From Spiroplasma sp. TIUS-1 (lineage in GTDB: Bacteria; Bacillota_I; Bacilli_A; Mycoplasmatales; Mycoplasmataceae): a stretch of DNA of 64,000 nucleotides. The stretch is taken from assembly GCF_010365785.1 (NCBI RefSeq), contig NZ_CP048387.1, positions 1 through 64,000 on the forward strand, in the 5' to 3' direction. How positions within the stretch are numbered: the first letter of the stretch is position 1; each line of letters opens with the position of its first letter. The notes under the pieces are model-generated. The model saw only the letters and a list, made by a program, of their open reading frames with translations, was not told where the DNA came from and did not search any database. Shown in pieces: positions 1 to 13,242 of the stretch. A program made the position numbers and the translations under genes.

Positions 1-1320
1 ATGAATAAAACATCTATTTTAGCCGAATTAAAAGCCTGATTAAAAGAATCAGACCTTGTTGATCCTGAGTTATATAATACTCATCTTAAAAAAATAACTA
101 TTAGCGAAATTAATAATATTATTTACATTTGTGGTAAAAGCAAATTTGAATTATTAGAATTATCAAAAATCAAAAAAGACATTGTGAATTTTTTAAATAA
201 ACTATTAAACAAAGAAATTGAAGTGGTTTTTGTATCCGCTGAAGAATTACAAAAAATTGAAGAGAAAAGTAAAAAAACAAAAAAAATTAAACTTAATATT
301 AAAAAACTAAACGCTAAAACTTTTGATAATTTTGTTGTTGGTAAATGTAATGAAGAAGCTTTTCGAGCTTCAACAAAAATTATTGATGAACCTGGAACAA
401 AGTACAATCCTTTGTTTATTTATGGACCTTCTGGTTTAGGAAAAACACATTTATTAGAATCTATTCAAATGAAATTTGAAGATCAATATGAAGATATCAA
501 AGTAAAATATTTTACTGTTAACCAAATAAAAGAAAGAGTAAAAGATGTTTTTCATGGTAATTTAAAAAAAGAGTCTATTGAAGATTTTAAACATGAATTA
601 AAAGAACTAGATGTATTGTTAATTGATGATATTCAATTGCTTAAAGGTGGCGAAAAAACGAGTGAGATTTTTTTTGACATATTTAATGACTTAATATTAC
701 ATGGTAAACAAATAGTAATTACTTCTGATAATGCTCCAACTCAATTAATTGGTTTGGACAGAAGAATTATTTCAAGGTTTACAAGTGGATTAATTATTAA
801 AATTGATAATTTAGATATTGAAACAACAAAAAAATTAATTTCAGTTTATGCAAAAAAATATAATATTATGGAACTAAGTCCTGAACTATTAACTAAAATT
901 TCAGCTTCAATTAAAAATGATGTTAGAGAAATTAATGGTTTATTTATGAAACTTGAGTTTTGAAATAAAACAGTTACTGAAGAAGACATCGAAGAATTAA
1001 TTGCTCAAACTGGTACAAAAATATTTGGAGAAACTACACAAAATAAAATAATTGAAATAGTAGCTAAACATTATGACTTATCATCAGCTATTTTAAAGGG
1101 ACAAAACAGAACCCAAAAAGTAGTTCATGCTCGTAATGTTTGTATTTATTTAATTAAAGAAGTTTTAGGTAAATCAACTACCGATATTGAAATTTTTTTC
1201 AAAAAAAATAGAACAACTATAAGTGCATCAATCAATACGGTTATAATGAAGATGGGTGAATCAAAAGAATTCAAACGTGAAATTCAAATACTTAAAAAGA
1301 AAATAAAAGAATCTGAATAG
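1..1320 (+). CDS. dnaA: Chromosomal replication initiator protein DnaA
   Basis: DnaA (439 aa) is the AAA+ initiator that binds oriC, melts DNA and loads the helicase. The sequence shows the Walker A motif GPSGLGKTH at residues 142-150 and Walker B LLIDDIQ near 206-212, followed by a C-terminal helix-turn-helix domain. One TGA Trp codon lies at 961. The domain IV signature that normally reads GRDHTT is KKNRTT here (about residues 401-406), so two positions that contact the DnaA box in E. coli differ. The window begins at the ATG, so promoter and upstream origin sequence are not visible. dnaN follows after 64 bp. Confidence 0.98.
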
Positions 1321-1384
1321 TTACGCACTTACACATCACCATAATAACAATCTAATAATCTTAATAAAAGAATAGAGGTTTAAA
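1321..1384. other. dnaA-dnaN spacer, possible part of oriC
   Basis: This 64 bp gap is where many Mollicutes carry part of oriC. I see no exact TTATCCACA DnaA box. Two loosely similar 9-mers, TTACGCACT and TTACACATC, occur at its left end. The right end carries the dnaN ribosome-binding site AGAGGT. Assignment as origin rests only on position. Confidence 0.3.
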
Positions 1385-2509
1385 ATGAATTTTAAAATTA
1401 ATAGAAAAAAACTAATTGAAAGTTTAGAACGTGTTACTAGAATTATTGATCATAAAAGTTATGTTGCTAGCTTACATGGATTAGTAATTCAAGTTAATGT
1501 AGATAATATTTGTTTAATAGCTTCAAATGAAAATGTTTCAATTAAAGATACAATTGAAACTGATCAATATGATTTAAATATTAAAGAAGTTGGAAATATT
1601 TTAATCAAGGGTAAATTTGTATTAGATATTTTAAAAAAAATGGATGATGAAATTATTAAAATTTCAAACTTCGAAAAAAACACAGTTTTTATTACTGGTA
1701 AAAATAACGAGTTTTCATTAAACATTTTAGATTATGAGGATTACCCATTAATTGGTTTTAATAGAAAAGGAACTGAAATTATTGTTAACGCTACTGATCT
1801 TAGAAAAGCTATTAATAAAACAATAATTTCAGTTAGTGAATATAATCAAAAAATTGTATTACGTGGAATTAATCTAAAACTTGAACAAAATAAACTTTAT
1901 TTATTTGGAACAGACAATTATCGTGTTTCTAGAAATATTATTGAACTTAATGAAAATTCAAATTCTTCATTGCAAGCTAATATTCCATTTAAGAGTGCTA
2001 ACGAAGTTGTTAAATTGTTAGCTGACTTAGATGAAATAAAAATTATTTTTAATGAAGGAACTGTTTCATTTGTTACTAAAACTGCAATTTTTCAAACAAC
2101 CCTTCTTGAGGGAAAATTTCCAAATGTTAATGCTGCATTTCCTAAAGATTTTGACACAACAATATTTGCAAAAACAAAAGATATTTTACATGTTATTCAT
2201 AGAGCAGATATTCCAAATGATGAAGGAAAGATTACAGTTGTAAACTTTATTATCGATGAAAAAAATATAACAATAAAATCAAGTATTAAAGAAATTGGAA
2301 ATTTTTCAGAAAACTTTACAGATTTTGAGTTAAGGGGATTAGATCAACAAAATATATCATTTAATTCAAAATTTTTATTAGATGCAATTCGTGTTTTTGA
2401 AACAAATCAGATTGAAATTAATTTAACAGATTTTAGAAGACCTATTGTTATAAGTTCTATTGAAGATCCAAATTTACATCAAATTGTTTTACCATTATCA
2501 ACAAATTAA
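1385..2509 (+). CDS. dnaN: DNA polymerase III beta sliding clamp
   Basis: This 374 aa protein is the processivity clamp that encircles DNA and tethers the replicative polymerase. Length matches the family (about 366-380 aa) and the three-repeat clamp fold extends over the full length. Position directly after dnaA is the near-universal arrangement. The start is the ATG 7 bp after AGAGGT. A strong terminator hairpin follows the stop, so dnaA-dnaN can form one unit separate from gyrB. Confidence 0.97.
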   Translation: MNFKINRKKLIESLERVTRIIDHKSYVASLHGLVIQVNVDNICLIASNENVSIKDTIETDQYDLNIKEVGNILIKGKFVLDILKKMDDEIIKISNFEKNTVFITGKNNEFSLNILDYEDYPLIGFNRKGTEIIVNATDLRKAINKTIISVSEYNQKIVLRGINLKLEQNKLYLFGTDNYRVSRNIIELNENSNSSLQANIPFKSANEVVKLLADLDEIKIIFNEGTVSFVTKTAIFQTTLLEGKFPNVNAAFPKDFDTTIFAKTKDILHVIHRADIPNDEGKITVVNFIIDEKNITIKSSIKEIGNFSENFTDFELRGLDQQNISFNSKFLLDAIRVFETNQIEINLTDFRRPIVISSIEDPNLHQIVLPLSTN

Positions 2510-2510
2510 G

Positions 2511-2543
2511 AAACATGTACAATTTTGTACATGTTTTATTTTT
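2511..2543 (+). terminator. Rho-independent terminator after dnaN
   Basis: The left arm AAACATGTACAA (2511-2522) is perfectly complementary to TTGTACATGTTT (2525-2536). It can form a 12 bp stem (or 10 bp with a 6-nt loop) and is followed by ATTTTTTT. Confidence 0.85.
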
Positions 2544-2569
2544 TTAATAAAAAATAAATATATTTATTT

Positions 2570-2613
2570 ACCTCATATTCATATATATACGCGCGTGAGT
2601 AGAAAAATGAGGT
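2570..2613 (+). promoter_or_regulatory. Inverted repeat around ACGCGCGT upstream of gyrB
   Basis: ACCTCAT (2570-2576) and ATGAGGT (2607-2613) are inverted repeats. Between them is the fully GC core of ACGCGCGT (2589-2596), unusual in DNA this AT-rich, within an alternating AT run. It sits just upstream of the gyrB -10 element. A regulatory role is inference. Confidence 0.35.
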
Positions 2614-2620
2614 CATTTTG

Positions 2621-2629
2621 TGTTAAAAT
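2621..2629 (+). promoter_or_regulatory. Extended -10 promoter element for gyrBA
   Basis: TGTTAAAAT matches the TGnTATAAT extended -10 pattern and lies 25 bp before the gyrB ATG. The identical 9-mer precedes the SRP RNA gene at 8638-8646. No good -35 is visible, as is usual for extended -10 promoters. Confidence 0.55.
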
Positions 2630-2645
2630 TAATTTTGCTAGGTGA

Positions 2646-4607
<1,962 letters not shown>

Positions 4608-4623
4608 TAAGGAGTATTAGAAA

Positions 4624-7203
4624 ATGAAAAGAATTGACGAAAATAAATTTATTGATAATACAACTATTATTGAAACAGACATTAAAGATGAAGTAGAAAA
4701 AGGTTTTCTTGAATATGCAATGTCAGTTATTGTGTCTCGTGCCCTACCAGACTTGCGTGATGGTTTAAAACCTGTTCACAGACGTATTATTTATGCTATG
4801 AATGATTTAAAAATTACTGCAGATAGCCAACACAAAAAATCTGCTCGTATTGTTGGAGAAGTAATTGGTAAATATCACCCACATGGTGATACTTCTGTTT
4901 ATGATGCAATGGTTCGTATGGCTCAAGATTTTTCATATCGTTATCCTCTAGTTGATGGTCATGGTAACTTTGGTTCAATTGATGGTGATGGAGCTGCTGC
5001 TATGCGTTATACAGAAGCAAGACTTACAAAAATATCATCAATGTTGTTAAAAGATATTGATATGAATACAGTTGAGTTTCAAGAAAACTACGATGCAACT
5101 GAAATTGAACCTAAATATTTAACAAGCTACTTTCCTAATATTTTAGTAAATGGAGCAACAGGTATTGCTGTTGGAATGGCTACAAATATTCCTCCTCATA
5201 ACTTAAGAGAAGTAAACGCAGCTATTATAGAATTTATTAGAAATAACAATGTGACAATTCAAGATCTTTTAAAACATATTAAAGGTCCTGACTTCCCAAC
5301 TGGTGCATTAATGACTAGTGGTTCTCGTACAGAAACTGCCTATTTAACAGGTCATGGTTCTATTACTGTTCGCGCAAAAATTGATGTGGAAACTGGTGAC
5401 AAGGAAAAAGATAGAATTGTTGTTACTGAAATTCCATACCAAACAAATAAAGCAAAATTAATTGAAAGAATTGTTGAATTATACAGAGACAAACAAATTG
5501 TTGGTATTACTGATATTCGTGATGAATCTAACTATAAAGGTATGCGTATTGTTTTAGAATTGGCTAAACATACTAACACTCAAATTATTATTACAAAGTT
5601 ATTTAAATTTACTAACTTGCAATCAAATTTTTCAATTAACATGTTGGCATTAAATAATGGTATTCCTGTTGTTTTAAATCTAAAACAAATAATTAACTTT
5701 TATGTAAGACACCAAATTAAAATGATTGTTAAGCGTTCAATATTTGAACAAGAAAAATTGGCAGCTAGATCGCACATATTAACTGCTATTAGTACAGCAT
5801 TAGAAGACATTGATGAAATAGTTGAGATCATTAAAAAATCCAAAACGAATGAAGAGGTATTTTCTAAATTTGAATCTAAATATGGATTTGATGCTAAACA
5901 ATCTAAAGCTATTGTAGATATGCGTTTAGGTAGATTAGTTGGACTTGAACGAGTAAAAATTGAAGAAGAAATTAAAGCAATCAAATCTAGATTGGATGAA
6001 TTGGTTAAATTAATTGCTTCACAAGATTTGCAAAATGAAACACTTATTAAACAATTACAAGATATTTCCGATAAATATGGAGATGATCGTCGTACAAAAA
6101 TTATTGATGAATCGATTATTGAAATAGCTGATGAAGAATTAATTGCTGACTCACAAATTATGATTACGTTATCAAAAAATAACTACATCCGTCGTTTGTC
6201 ATTGGATGACTTTAAGAGTCAAAAACGTGGAGGTAAAGGAGTTATTATTAACGCCTCTGCTGAAGACCACATTGTTATGTCTCGTGTAGGTAGAATGAAA
6301 GATGAAATTTTGTTCTTTACTGATAAAGGCCGTGTATTTAGAGAAAAAGCTTATAACATTACTCAATTCACTCGTACTTCACGTGGATTACCGGTTGTTA
6401 ACTTTATTGAAACTCAAAAAGGTGAAAAAGTTACATCGATTATCCCTATTAAAACACAAACAACTAAATTTGAGTATCTGTTCATGTTAACTGAAAATGG
6501 TATCGCTAAACGCGTTAAAACAAGCGATTTTGCTAGAATTAATCGTGTAGGTAAAATAGCTATTACACTGGATGAAGGAGATAAACTTATCTCTGTAGTT
6601 CCAGTTACAGGTAAAGACAATGTTCTTATAGGTTCTAAAAATGGACGTATTGTTAAAGTTGGACAAGAAAGCTTTAGATCACTATCACGTAAGTCACGTG
6701 GAGTTAAAGCAATTAACCTAGTTGAAGATGATATTGTTATTGGAGCATGTTCAGATTACAAAAATAAATTCATATTAACGATTTCAGAACGTGGAATTAT
6801 GAAAAAGACACTTATTTCTGAATACTCTAAAATTGGTAGAGGTTCAAAAGGTGTTGCTGGAATGAAGATTAACGATAAAACTGGTCTTTTTTCAACAATG
6901 ATACCAGTCCGTGAAACAGATGAATTAATTATGATCTCTAATATTGGTAAAATTGTAAAAATTGGACTTGATGAAATAAATGTTCAGTCAAGAAATACTA
7001 GTGGTGTAAAAGGAATTGGTTTAGATACGGATGAAGTTATTACTTCAACATGTATTGTATGAAACAAGCCTATTAAAGATGGAATTCAAGAATCATTGAT
7101 TGAAGACATCGTTGTGGATGACACAATTGAAATTGCTGAGATTGACGGTCTAGAAATGGATGAAATAGATATTACTGATCTAGATAATGAATTGGAAACT
7201 TAA
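4624..7203 (+). CDS. gyrA: DNA gyrase subunit A
   Basis: GyrA (859 aa) is the DNA-cleaving subunit of gyrase. The catalytic tyrosine is Y129 in MRYTEARL. The quinolone-determining stretch reads [12 protein letters not shown], with Thr at the position usually held by Ser in susceptible bacteria and the acidic Asp retained. The C-terminal beta-pinwheel repeats extend to an acidic tail (about residues 835-859) rich in Asp and Glu. One TGA Trp is at 7060. A terminator follows. Confidence 0.97.
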
Positions 7204-7219
7204 AATAATAATAAATATT

Positions 7220-7247
7220 AAATACGTGTTAATAACGTATTTTTTTA
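7220..7247 (+). terminator. Terminator after gyrA
   Basis: AAATACGT (7220-7227) pairs with ACGTATTT (7235-7242) around a 7-nt loop, followed by TTTT. Confidence 0.75.
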
Positions 7248-7266
7248 TACTACTTATTTTAATGTC

Positions 7267-7313
7267 TATAATCATAAGTAAGAATGAATTATATATAGAA
7301 CACTTATAAGTGT
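7267..7313 (+). promoter_or_regulatory. serS promoter and palindrome
   Basis: TATAAT at 7267-7272 is a consensus -10. Downstream, inside the predicted leader, lies the perfect 14 bp palindrome ACACTTATAAGTGT (7300-7313), ending 11 bp before the serS start. It could be an operator or a short RNA hairpin. No T-box elements are recognisable. Confidence 0.4.
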
Positions 7314-7324
7314 AGTGGAGTTTT

Positions 7325-8593
<1,269 letters not shown>

Positions 8594-8595
8594 CT

Positions 8596-8628
8596 AAAAT
8601 GTTTCACATGAAACATTTTTTATTTTAT
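8596..8628 (+). terminator. Terminator after serS built from a parS-like site
   Basis: AAAATGTTTCA (8596-8606) pairs perfectly with TGAAACATTTT (8609-8619), then TTTTATTTT. The stem contains the 16-mer TGTTTCACATGAAACA (8600-8615), which differs from consensus parS at one position, so the element may act both as RNA terminator and as ParB-binding DNA. Confidence 0.75.
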
Positions 8629-8637
8629 TAGTTAGTA

Positions 8638-8646
8638 TGTTAAAAT
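8638..8646 (+). promoter_or_regulatory. Extended -10 promoter of the SRP RNA gene
   Basis: TGTTAAAAT is the same extended -10 9-mer as upstream of gyrB. It ends 6 bp before the predicted 5' end of the RNA. Confidence 0.6.
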
Positions 8647-8652
8647 CATTTT

Positions 8653-8736
8653 GTCATTGTAGGGGTAACAGCTGAATCAGGTCAGGATCGGAAGATAGCA
8701 GCCTTAAGGAAACGTGCCTTGTACTTTGACTTTTTT
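8653..8736 (+). ncRNA. ffs: Signal recognition particle RNA (small 4.5S type)
   Basis: The conserved SRP domain IV hairpin is present: AGGTCAGGATCGGAAGATAG (8680-8699) followed by CAGCCTT matches the GGTCAGG...GGAAG...AGCAGCC signature that binds Ffh. Terminal GTCA (8653-8656) can pair with TGAC (8727-8730), after which a T run ends the gene. At about 80 nt it is the short form lacking an Alu domain, typical of Mollicutes. Confidence 0.92.
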
Positions 8737-8753
8737 ATTTGGAAAGAAAAACT

Positions 8754-9167
8754 ATGGATTACTTTAAAGAACTTTATAACCTTTTAGATAATTGCGATAA
8801 ATCACAAGATATACCAGTATCTGCGCTATTGGTTAATAGCAATAGTGAAATTGTTGCTAAATCGTATAATACAAGAAAACTAAATAACAATATATCTGAA
8901 CATGCTGAAATTAACGTAATAAATGAGTTAATTAGTAACATAAGTTATCAGAATCTTAGTGAATATACTTTATATACAACTTTAAAGCCTTGCACAATGT
9001 GCACTGGAGCTATAGAACAAGTTAAAATAAGAAAGGTTTTTTACTATGTTGAAAACAAGTTTAATACTTATGAAAGCCCAAACATTGAATATATACACTT
9101 AAGAAATGAGAAAAACATAGACTTATATGTCAAAAAATTACAAAATTGTTTTAAGAAACTAAGGTAA
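8754..9167 (+). CDS. tadA: tRNA-specific adenosine deaminase (A34 to inosine)
   Basis: This 137 aa cytidine-deaminase-fold enzyme converts the wobble adenosine of tRNA-Arg to inosine. The zinc and catalytic motif H50-A-E52 and PCTMC with C80 and C83 are intact. It is a little shorter than the usual 150-160 aa. ATG 8754 is chosen because GGAAAG lies 7 bp upstream; an in-frame TTG at 8739 lacks a site. The gene begins right after the SRP RNA, as in many Firmicutes. Confidence 0.88.
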   Translation: MDYFKELYNLLDNCDKSQDIPVSALLVNSNSEIVAKSYNTRKLNNNISEHAEINVINELISNISYQNLSEYTLYTTLKPCTMCTGAIEQVKIRKVFYYVENKFNTYESPNIEYIHLRNEKNIDLYVKKLQNCFKKLR

Positions 9168-9214
9168 ACAAGGAGCCTTTAAAGTAAAATATATTTAATT
9201 GATTGAGGGATATT

Positions 9215-11317
9215 ATGCAAAAGAAAAATTCATTATACAGATATTACAGACCCAAAACATTTAACGATGTTGCAGGTCATACAAATCTTAAAAAGATACT
9301 TATTGAGCAAATCAAAAACAATAAGTTTTCGCATGCTTTAATTTTTTCTGGTCAGCGAGGTACCGGTAAGACATCAGTTGCCAAGATTTTTGCTAAAGTC
9401 ATCAACTGTGAAAACCCTAAAGATGCTGCTTCATGTGAAACATGTAATAGTTGTATACAAGCAAATAATAATTCTCACCCAGATATCTTTGAACTAGATG
9501 CTGCTTCTAATAATGGTGTTGATGAAATGAGAAATATTAGAGCTAATGTATCTACTTTGCCCATTTTGTCTAAATATAAAGTTTATATAATAGATGAATT
9601 TCATATGTTAACAAAATCAGCTTATAATTCATTATTAAAAACACTTGAAGAACCACCTCAACACGTACAATTTATTTTAGCTACAACAGAGTTACATAAA
9701 ATACCTTTGACAATTATTTCAAGATGTCAAAATTTTAATTTTGCCCGTATAACTAAAGTTGATTTAAAAGAACAAATAAGTAAGATTGCCAAATTGGAAG
9801 GCATAGATGTAGAAGAAAAGGCTTTGGATGAAATATTTTATCTTTCAGAAGGATCATTAAGAGATGCAATTAACGCGTTAGAACAAGCTGGTTCGTATGC
9901 AAACAAAGTTACTGAGTCAGTATTAAAGGATGTGTTTTCAATAGCAACCAAGGAAGAAAAAATTGCTTTAATAAGCAAGGTTCTTGGTGGAGATGCTAAA
10001 TATGTTATTAGTTTTTTTGAAAATTCAGAGCAACAGGGTATTGATTTTCAGTCTCTTTCTCTTGATATCATTAACTTAATTAAGGAAATTGTTGAATTTA
10101 AAATGGTTGGTGAATTAAAAAAGAATTACAGCATAACTTTAGAAGAGGCAAATAGTTTTAAAAAATTTGATATTAGCTTATTATTTGATTTATCAGATGA
10201 AATAGCTAAAGCGTATGAATCTACAAAGGGTTCATCGATTGACAGTCAATTACTGTTAATTGCTTTATTAAAAGTTATTAATGTAAGTAAACTTATAAGT
10301 GTAGTAAATTCTGAAGTAGTTTTGAGCAACAAAATAACAAATAAAGAAGTTGAAATGAATAAAACTGAATTACCTCCTTTTAATAAAGAAGAAAAAAGAT
10401 TAGTTAAAACTGAATTCAATAAGTTAGAGGAAAGTACTAAAACTATTGAAATAAAAGAGAAAATTGTTGATGAAAAACCTAGTGTTTTAGGTGAAACTGA
10501 CAAAAAAAATGAATTAAAAGAAAAAACAAAAATTACAGAGAACATAGGGAAATATATTCTTGGTGAAGGTATTTTGGATAATATCAATCCTTCAATTGAA
10601 ATTACTGACTTAAATCTTGATCAAGGCATGTCTGTTGAAGAATTAATTGCCGATAAAACTATTGATAAACTACTAGAAGAAGAAACTGGTGTTATTAATA
10701 CAATGGATTTAGATACAGAATTGACAATTCCAATTAATGAAAAAGTTGTTTATGATCTATCGTATTTTGAGAATTTAAAGCATCAAGGACCATTGGATAA
10801 AAAGTATCAAGATATTGATACTATATGAATAGATGATGCAGAAATAGTTGCAACGCTATTAAACGCAGACAAAGTAAAACGTTTAAAATTTCAAACACTA
10901 ATAAATCAAATATTTGATATTAGTTCACCTCAATTTGATCCAACACTAGCTAAAAAATTAGTCCCTTTATTTGGTGCAAAAGTTTTAGCGGGTAGTGATA
11001 CTTCTATTGTTTTGATAATGGATACACCAATATTAAGTAACTATTTACAATATAAAATAAACAATTTGGATTTTAGAAAGCATATATTTGAAAAATTAGA
11101 TACTGAGTTAATTATTTACAGTGTAAGTAAAGAAAGAACAAAGATTTTAAAAGAAGAATATGTTTTAGCTGCTAAACATCCTGAAGAATATGTTATTCCA
11201 AATGTAGATGACTTTTATGAAAGTCTACAAGAGCAAATAAAGGATATGAGTGAGCCACCACTGGCTAAGGAATCTAAAGATTTATTTTTGGATGATGATT
11301 ACACGGTGATTAAATAA
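9215..11317 (+). CDS. dnaX: DNA polymerase III subunits gamma/tau
   Basis: DnaX (700 aa) is the clamp-loader ATPase. The Walker A motif GQRGTGKTS starts at G46, a zinc-binding cluster CENPKDAASCETCNSC follows, and LEEPP and the SRC sensor motif are present. Residues about 360-530 are a low-complexity acidic/Lys-rich linker to a C-terminal tau-like domain. TGA Trp lies at 10827. ATG 9215 follows GAGGGA; the upstream TTG is less likely. The stop overlaps the recR start by one base. A parS-like 14/16 site overlaps the zinc-cluster codons. Confidence 0.95.
9427..9442. other. parS-like site 3 (14/16)
   Basis: TGCTTCATGTGAAACA matches consensus parS at 14 of 16 positions. It lies in the dnaX zinc-cluster codons (SCET), so protein constraint could explain part of the match. 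Its support comes from clustering with the two better sites at 7729 and 8600. Confidence 0.4.
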
Positions 11318-11877
11318 TGATAGAAGATATTATTTTAAAATTGAAAGGTATTAACGGTATTAGTACTAAAACAGCAGAAAAAATATTATTTGACTTAATA
11401 AGTAATGATAAATTAGACGATCTAACTGAAGTTATTGCAATGATTAATAGTGATTTATCACTATGCGATAAATGCTTTTTTGTTAGAGAAAATAAAAAAT
11501 GCATTTTTTGTGATGCAAATGATAGGAACAATTCGAAATTGTGTGTAGTTGCTACAATTGCTGATGGGTTTAGAATATCTAAAAGTAAATATGATGGATT
11601 AATACATGTATTGGGTGGAGAAATTGATTTAAGAAAAAACATTCTTCCTGATTCATTAGATTTTAATTCCTTGATAAGTAGGGTAAATAATTTTAAAGAG
11701 GTTATATTGGCTTTCAACTATACAATTGAAGGTGAAGTAACATCTAATTATATTATTAAAAGATTATCAACAAAGAAAATTAAAGTAACTAAACTTGCCA
11801 AGGGAATGCCTGTTGGTAATGTATTGGATTATGTTGACGAAACAACTTTAAATGATGCATTTAAAAATAGAAAATAG
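11317..11877 (+). CDS. recR: Recombination protein RecR
   Basis: RecR (186 aa) is the DNA-clamp partner of RecFO in recombinational gap repair. The four-cysteine zinc finger is intact (C50, C53, C62, C65), preceded by a helix-hairpin-helix (LKGINGISTKTAEKI) and followed by a TOPRIM-like region. It is slightly shorter than the usual 198 aa. Start and dnaX stop share one A (TAATG), implying translational coupling as in the conserved dnaX-recR operon. Confidence 0.93.
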   Translation: MIEDIILKLKGINGISTKTAEKILFDLISNDKLDDLTEVIAMINSDLSLCDKCFFVRENKKCIFCDANDRNNSKLCVVATIADGFRISKSKYDGLIHVLGGEIDLRKNILPDSLDFNSLISRVNNFKEVILAFNYTIEGEVTSNYIIKRLSTKKIKVTKLAKGMPVGNVLDYVDETTLNDAFKNRK

Positions 11878-11884
11878 GAGATTT

Positions 11885-12499
11885 ATGTTTTTTACATTAG
11901 AGGGAATAGATGGCAGTGGTAAAACAACTGCTTCAAAAATAGTGGTAGATAGATTAACTGCTGAAGGTTATGATGTAATTCTCACTAGAGAACCAGGCGG
12001 AGATAGAATTGCTGAACAATTAAGAAAGTTTATTCTTTCTACAGAAAATCCAGAAATTACTTCAGGTACAGAATCATTACTTTATATTGCTGCTAGAAAG
12101 CAACATGTAGATACAAAGATAGCTCCTGCCGTTGCTGCCGGAAAAATCGTAATTTGTGATAGATTTATGGATTCAACAACAGCATATCAAGGATATGGTC
12201 GAAACCAAGATGTTAATAAAATTGATTCAATCCAATCCTTAGTTTTAGAGGCGAATATGCCAATTAAAACATTCTTTTTTGATATTGCGCCAAACAAGGT
12301 TGTCTCTCGTTTAAACAATCGCGGTAATTTGGATCGTCTTGAACTGGAGGGTTTACAATTTCAAGAAAGAGTATACAAAGGATACTTGGCATTAGTTAAA
12401 AAATATTCAAGCAGATTTGTAGTTATAAATGCTGATCAAGATCAAGAGTCTGTTGCAAATAATTTGTATAATGAACTAGTTAAGGTACTTAAAAAATAA
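11885..12499 (+). CDS. tmk: Thymidylate kinase
   Basis: Tmk (204 aa) phosphorylates dTMP to dTDP. The P-loop GIDGSGKTT occupies residues 7-15, TREPGGD and the DRFMDSTTAYQGYGR segment follow. AGGAG at 11876-11880 sets ATG 11885; an upstream in-frame ATG at 11852 lies inside recR. The stop overlaps the holB ATG by one base. Confidence 0.95.
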   Translation: MFFTLEGIDGSGKTTASKIVVDRLTAEGYDVILTREPGGDRIAEQLRKFILSTENPEITSGTESLLYIAARKQHVDTKIAPAVAAGKIVICDRFMDSTTAYQGYGRNQDVNKIDSIQSLVLEANMPIKTFFFDIAPNKVVSRLNNRGNLDRLELEGLQFQERVYKGYLALVKKYSSRFVVINADQDQESVANNLYNELVKVLKK

Positions 12500-13242
12500 T
12501 GAATAGATTTGATTTGACAAAAAAAATTGAAGATGAAATATCAAAGCATGACCTACATCATGCTATTTTGTTTGAATCAAATAACAGTAAAAATATAAAA
12601 GCATTTGTATCAGATATAGCTAGAATGATTATTTGTCCAAATAATTCAAATCCAAGTGATAATTGTTATTTTTGTGTTGGTTCAATTAAAAACACTATAG
12701 TAAATAAAATTGAAATTGTTGATAATGTTTTAATTAAAAAAGCACAAATTGAAAATATGATTGAAAAGTTTTCAGCAAGCTTGATTGTTGAAAATAAAAC
12801 TAAGGTATACATTATTCATGCTGCTGAATTGTTAGCTGTTGATTCATCTAATGCTCTACTTAAATTTTTAGAAGAACCGTCTCCAAATACTTATGCAATA
12901 TTGACAACTACTAATGCTTCTAAGGTGATGACTACAATTAAGTCAAGATGTGTTAAATATTCAATACCATTTGAAGCAGAAATTGAATCTGAAGAAAATG
13001 AACTTATTGATATAATAAGGAGAAAAGATAAAAAAGCATTATTTTTATTTGGAAACAAAAACAAGAAAACTGATGCAAGTACGTTAATCAATATTATTAA
13101 AGAAACATATAAGTTTGAAATTCTTGTAAACCATGTAGAAATTGCCAAAGATTTTTTAGAGGCAATTGAACAGTTCCGTGTAAACAGTTTTACAAATATG
13201 GTTTTAGAAAATTTAATAGTAAAAATATATGAGGTAATTTAA
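12499..13242 (+). CDS. holB: DNA polymerase III delta' subunit
   Basis: This 247 aa clamp-loader subunit aligns with the AAA+ fold of DnaX but lacks a functional Walker A: the loop reads ESNNSKNIKA. The arginine-finger motif SRC (about residue 150) and LKFLEEPS are retained, as expected for delta'. It is shorter than typical (about 330 aa), a common Mollicute reduction. Position between tmk and the methyltransferase matches the Bacillus order. Confidence 0.88.
   Translation: MNRFDLTKKIEDEISKHDLHHAILFESNNSKNIKAFVSDIARMIICPNNSNPSDNCYFCVGSIKNTIVNKIEIVDNVLIKKAQIENMIEKFSASLIVENKTKVYIIHAAELLAVDSSNALLKFLEEPSPNTYAILTTTNASKVMTTIKSRCVKYSIPFEAEIESEENELIDIIRRKDKKALFLFGNKNKKTDASTLINIIKETYKFEILVNHVEIAKDFLEAIEQFRVNSFTNMVLENLIVKIYEVI

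Noticed and set aside
2495-2503. TTATCAACA, one mismatch from a DnaA box, at the dnaN end.
   Set aside because: The same 9-mer occurs in recR near 11764; in AT-rich DNA it is common and lies in codons.
9205-9214. In-frame upstream TTG starts for tadA (8739) and dnaX (9203).
   Set aside because: ATG codons with well-placed SD lie just downstream in both genes.
10246-10587. 113-codon reverse-strand ORF opposite dnaX.
   Set aside because: Hydrophobic shadow of the Lys/Glu-rich dnaX linker; no SD or family features.
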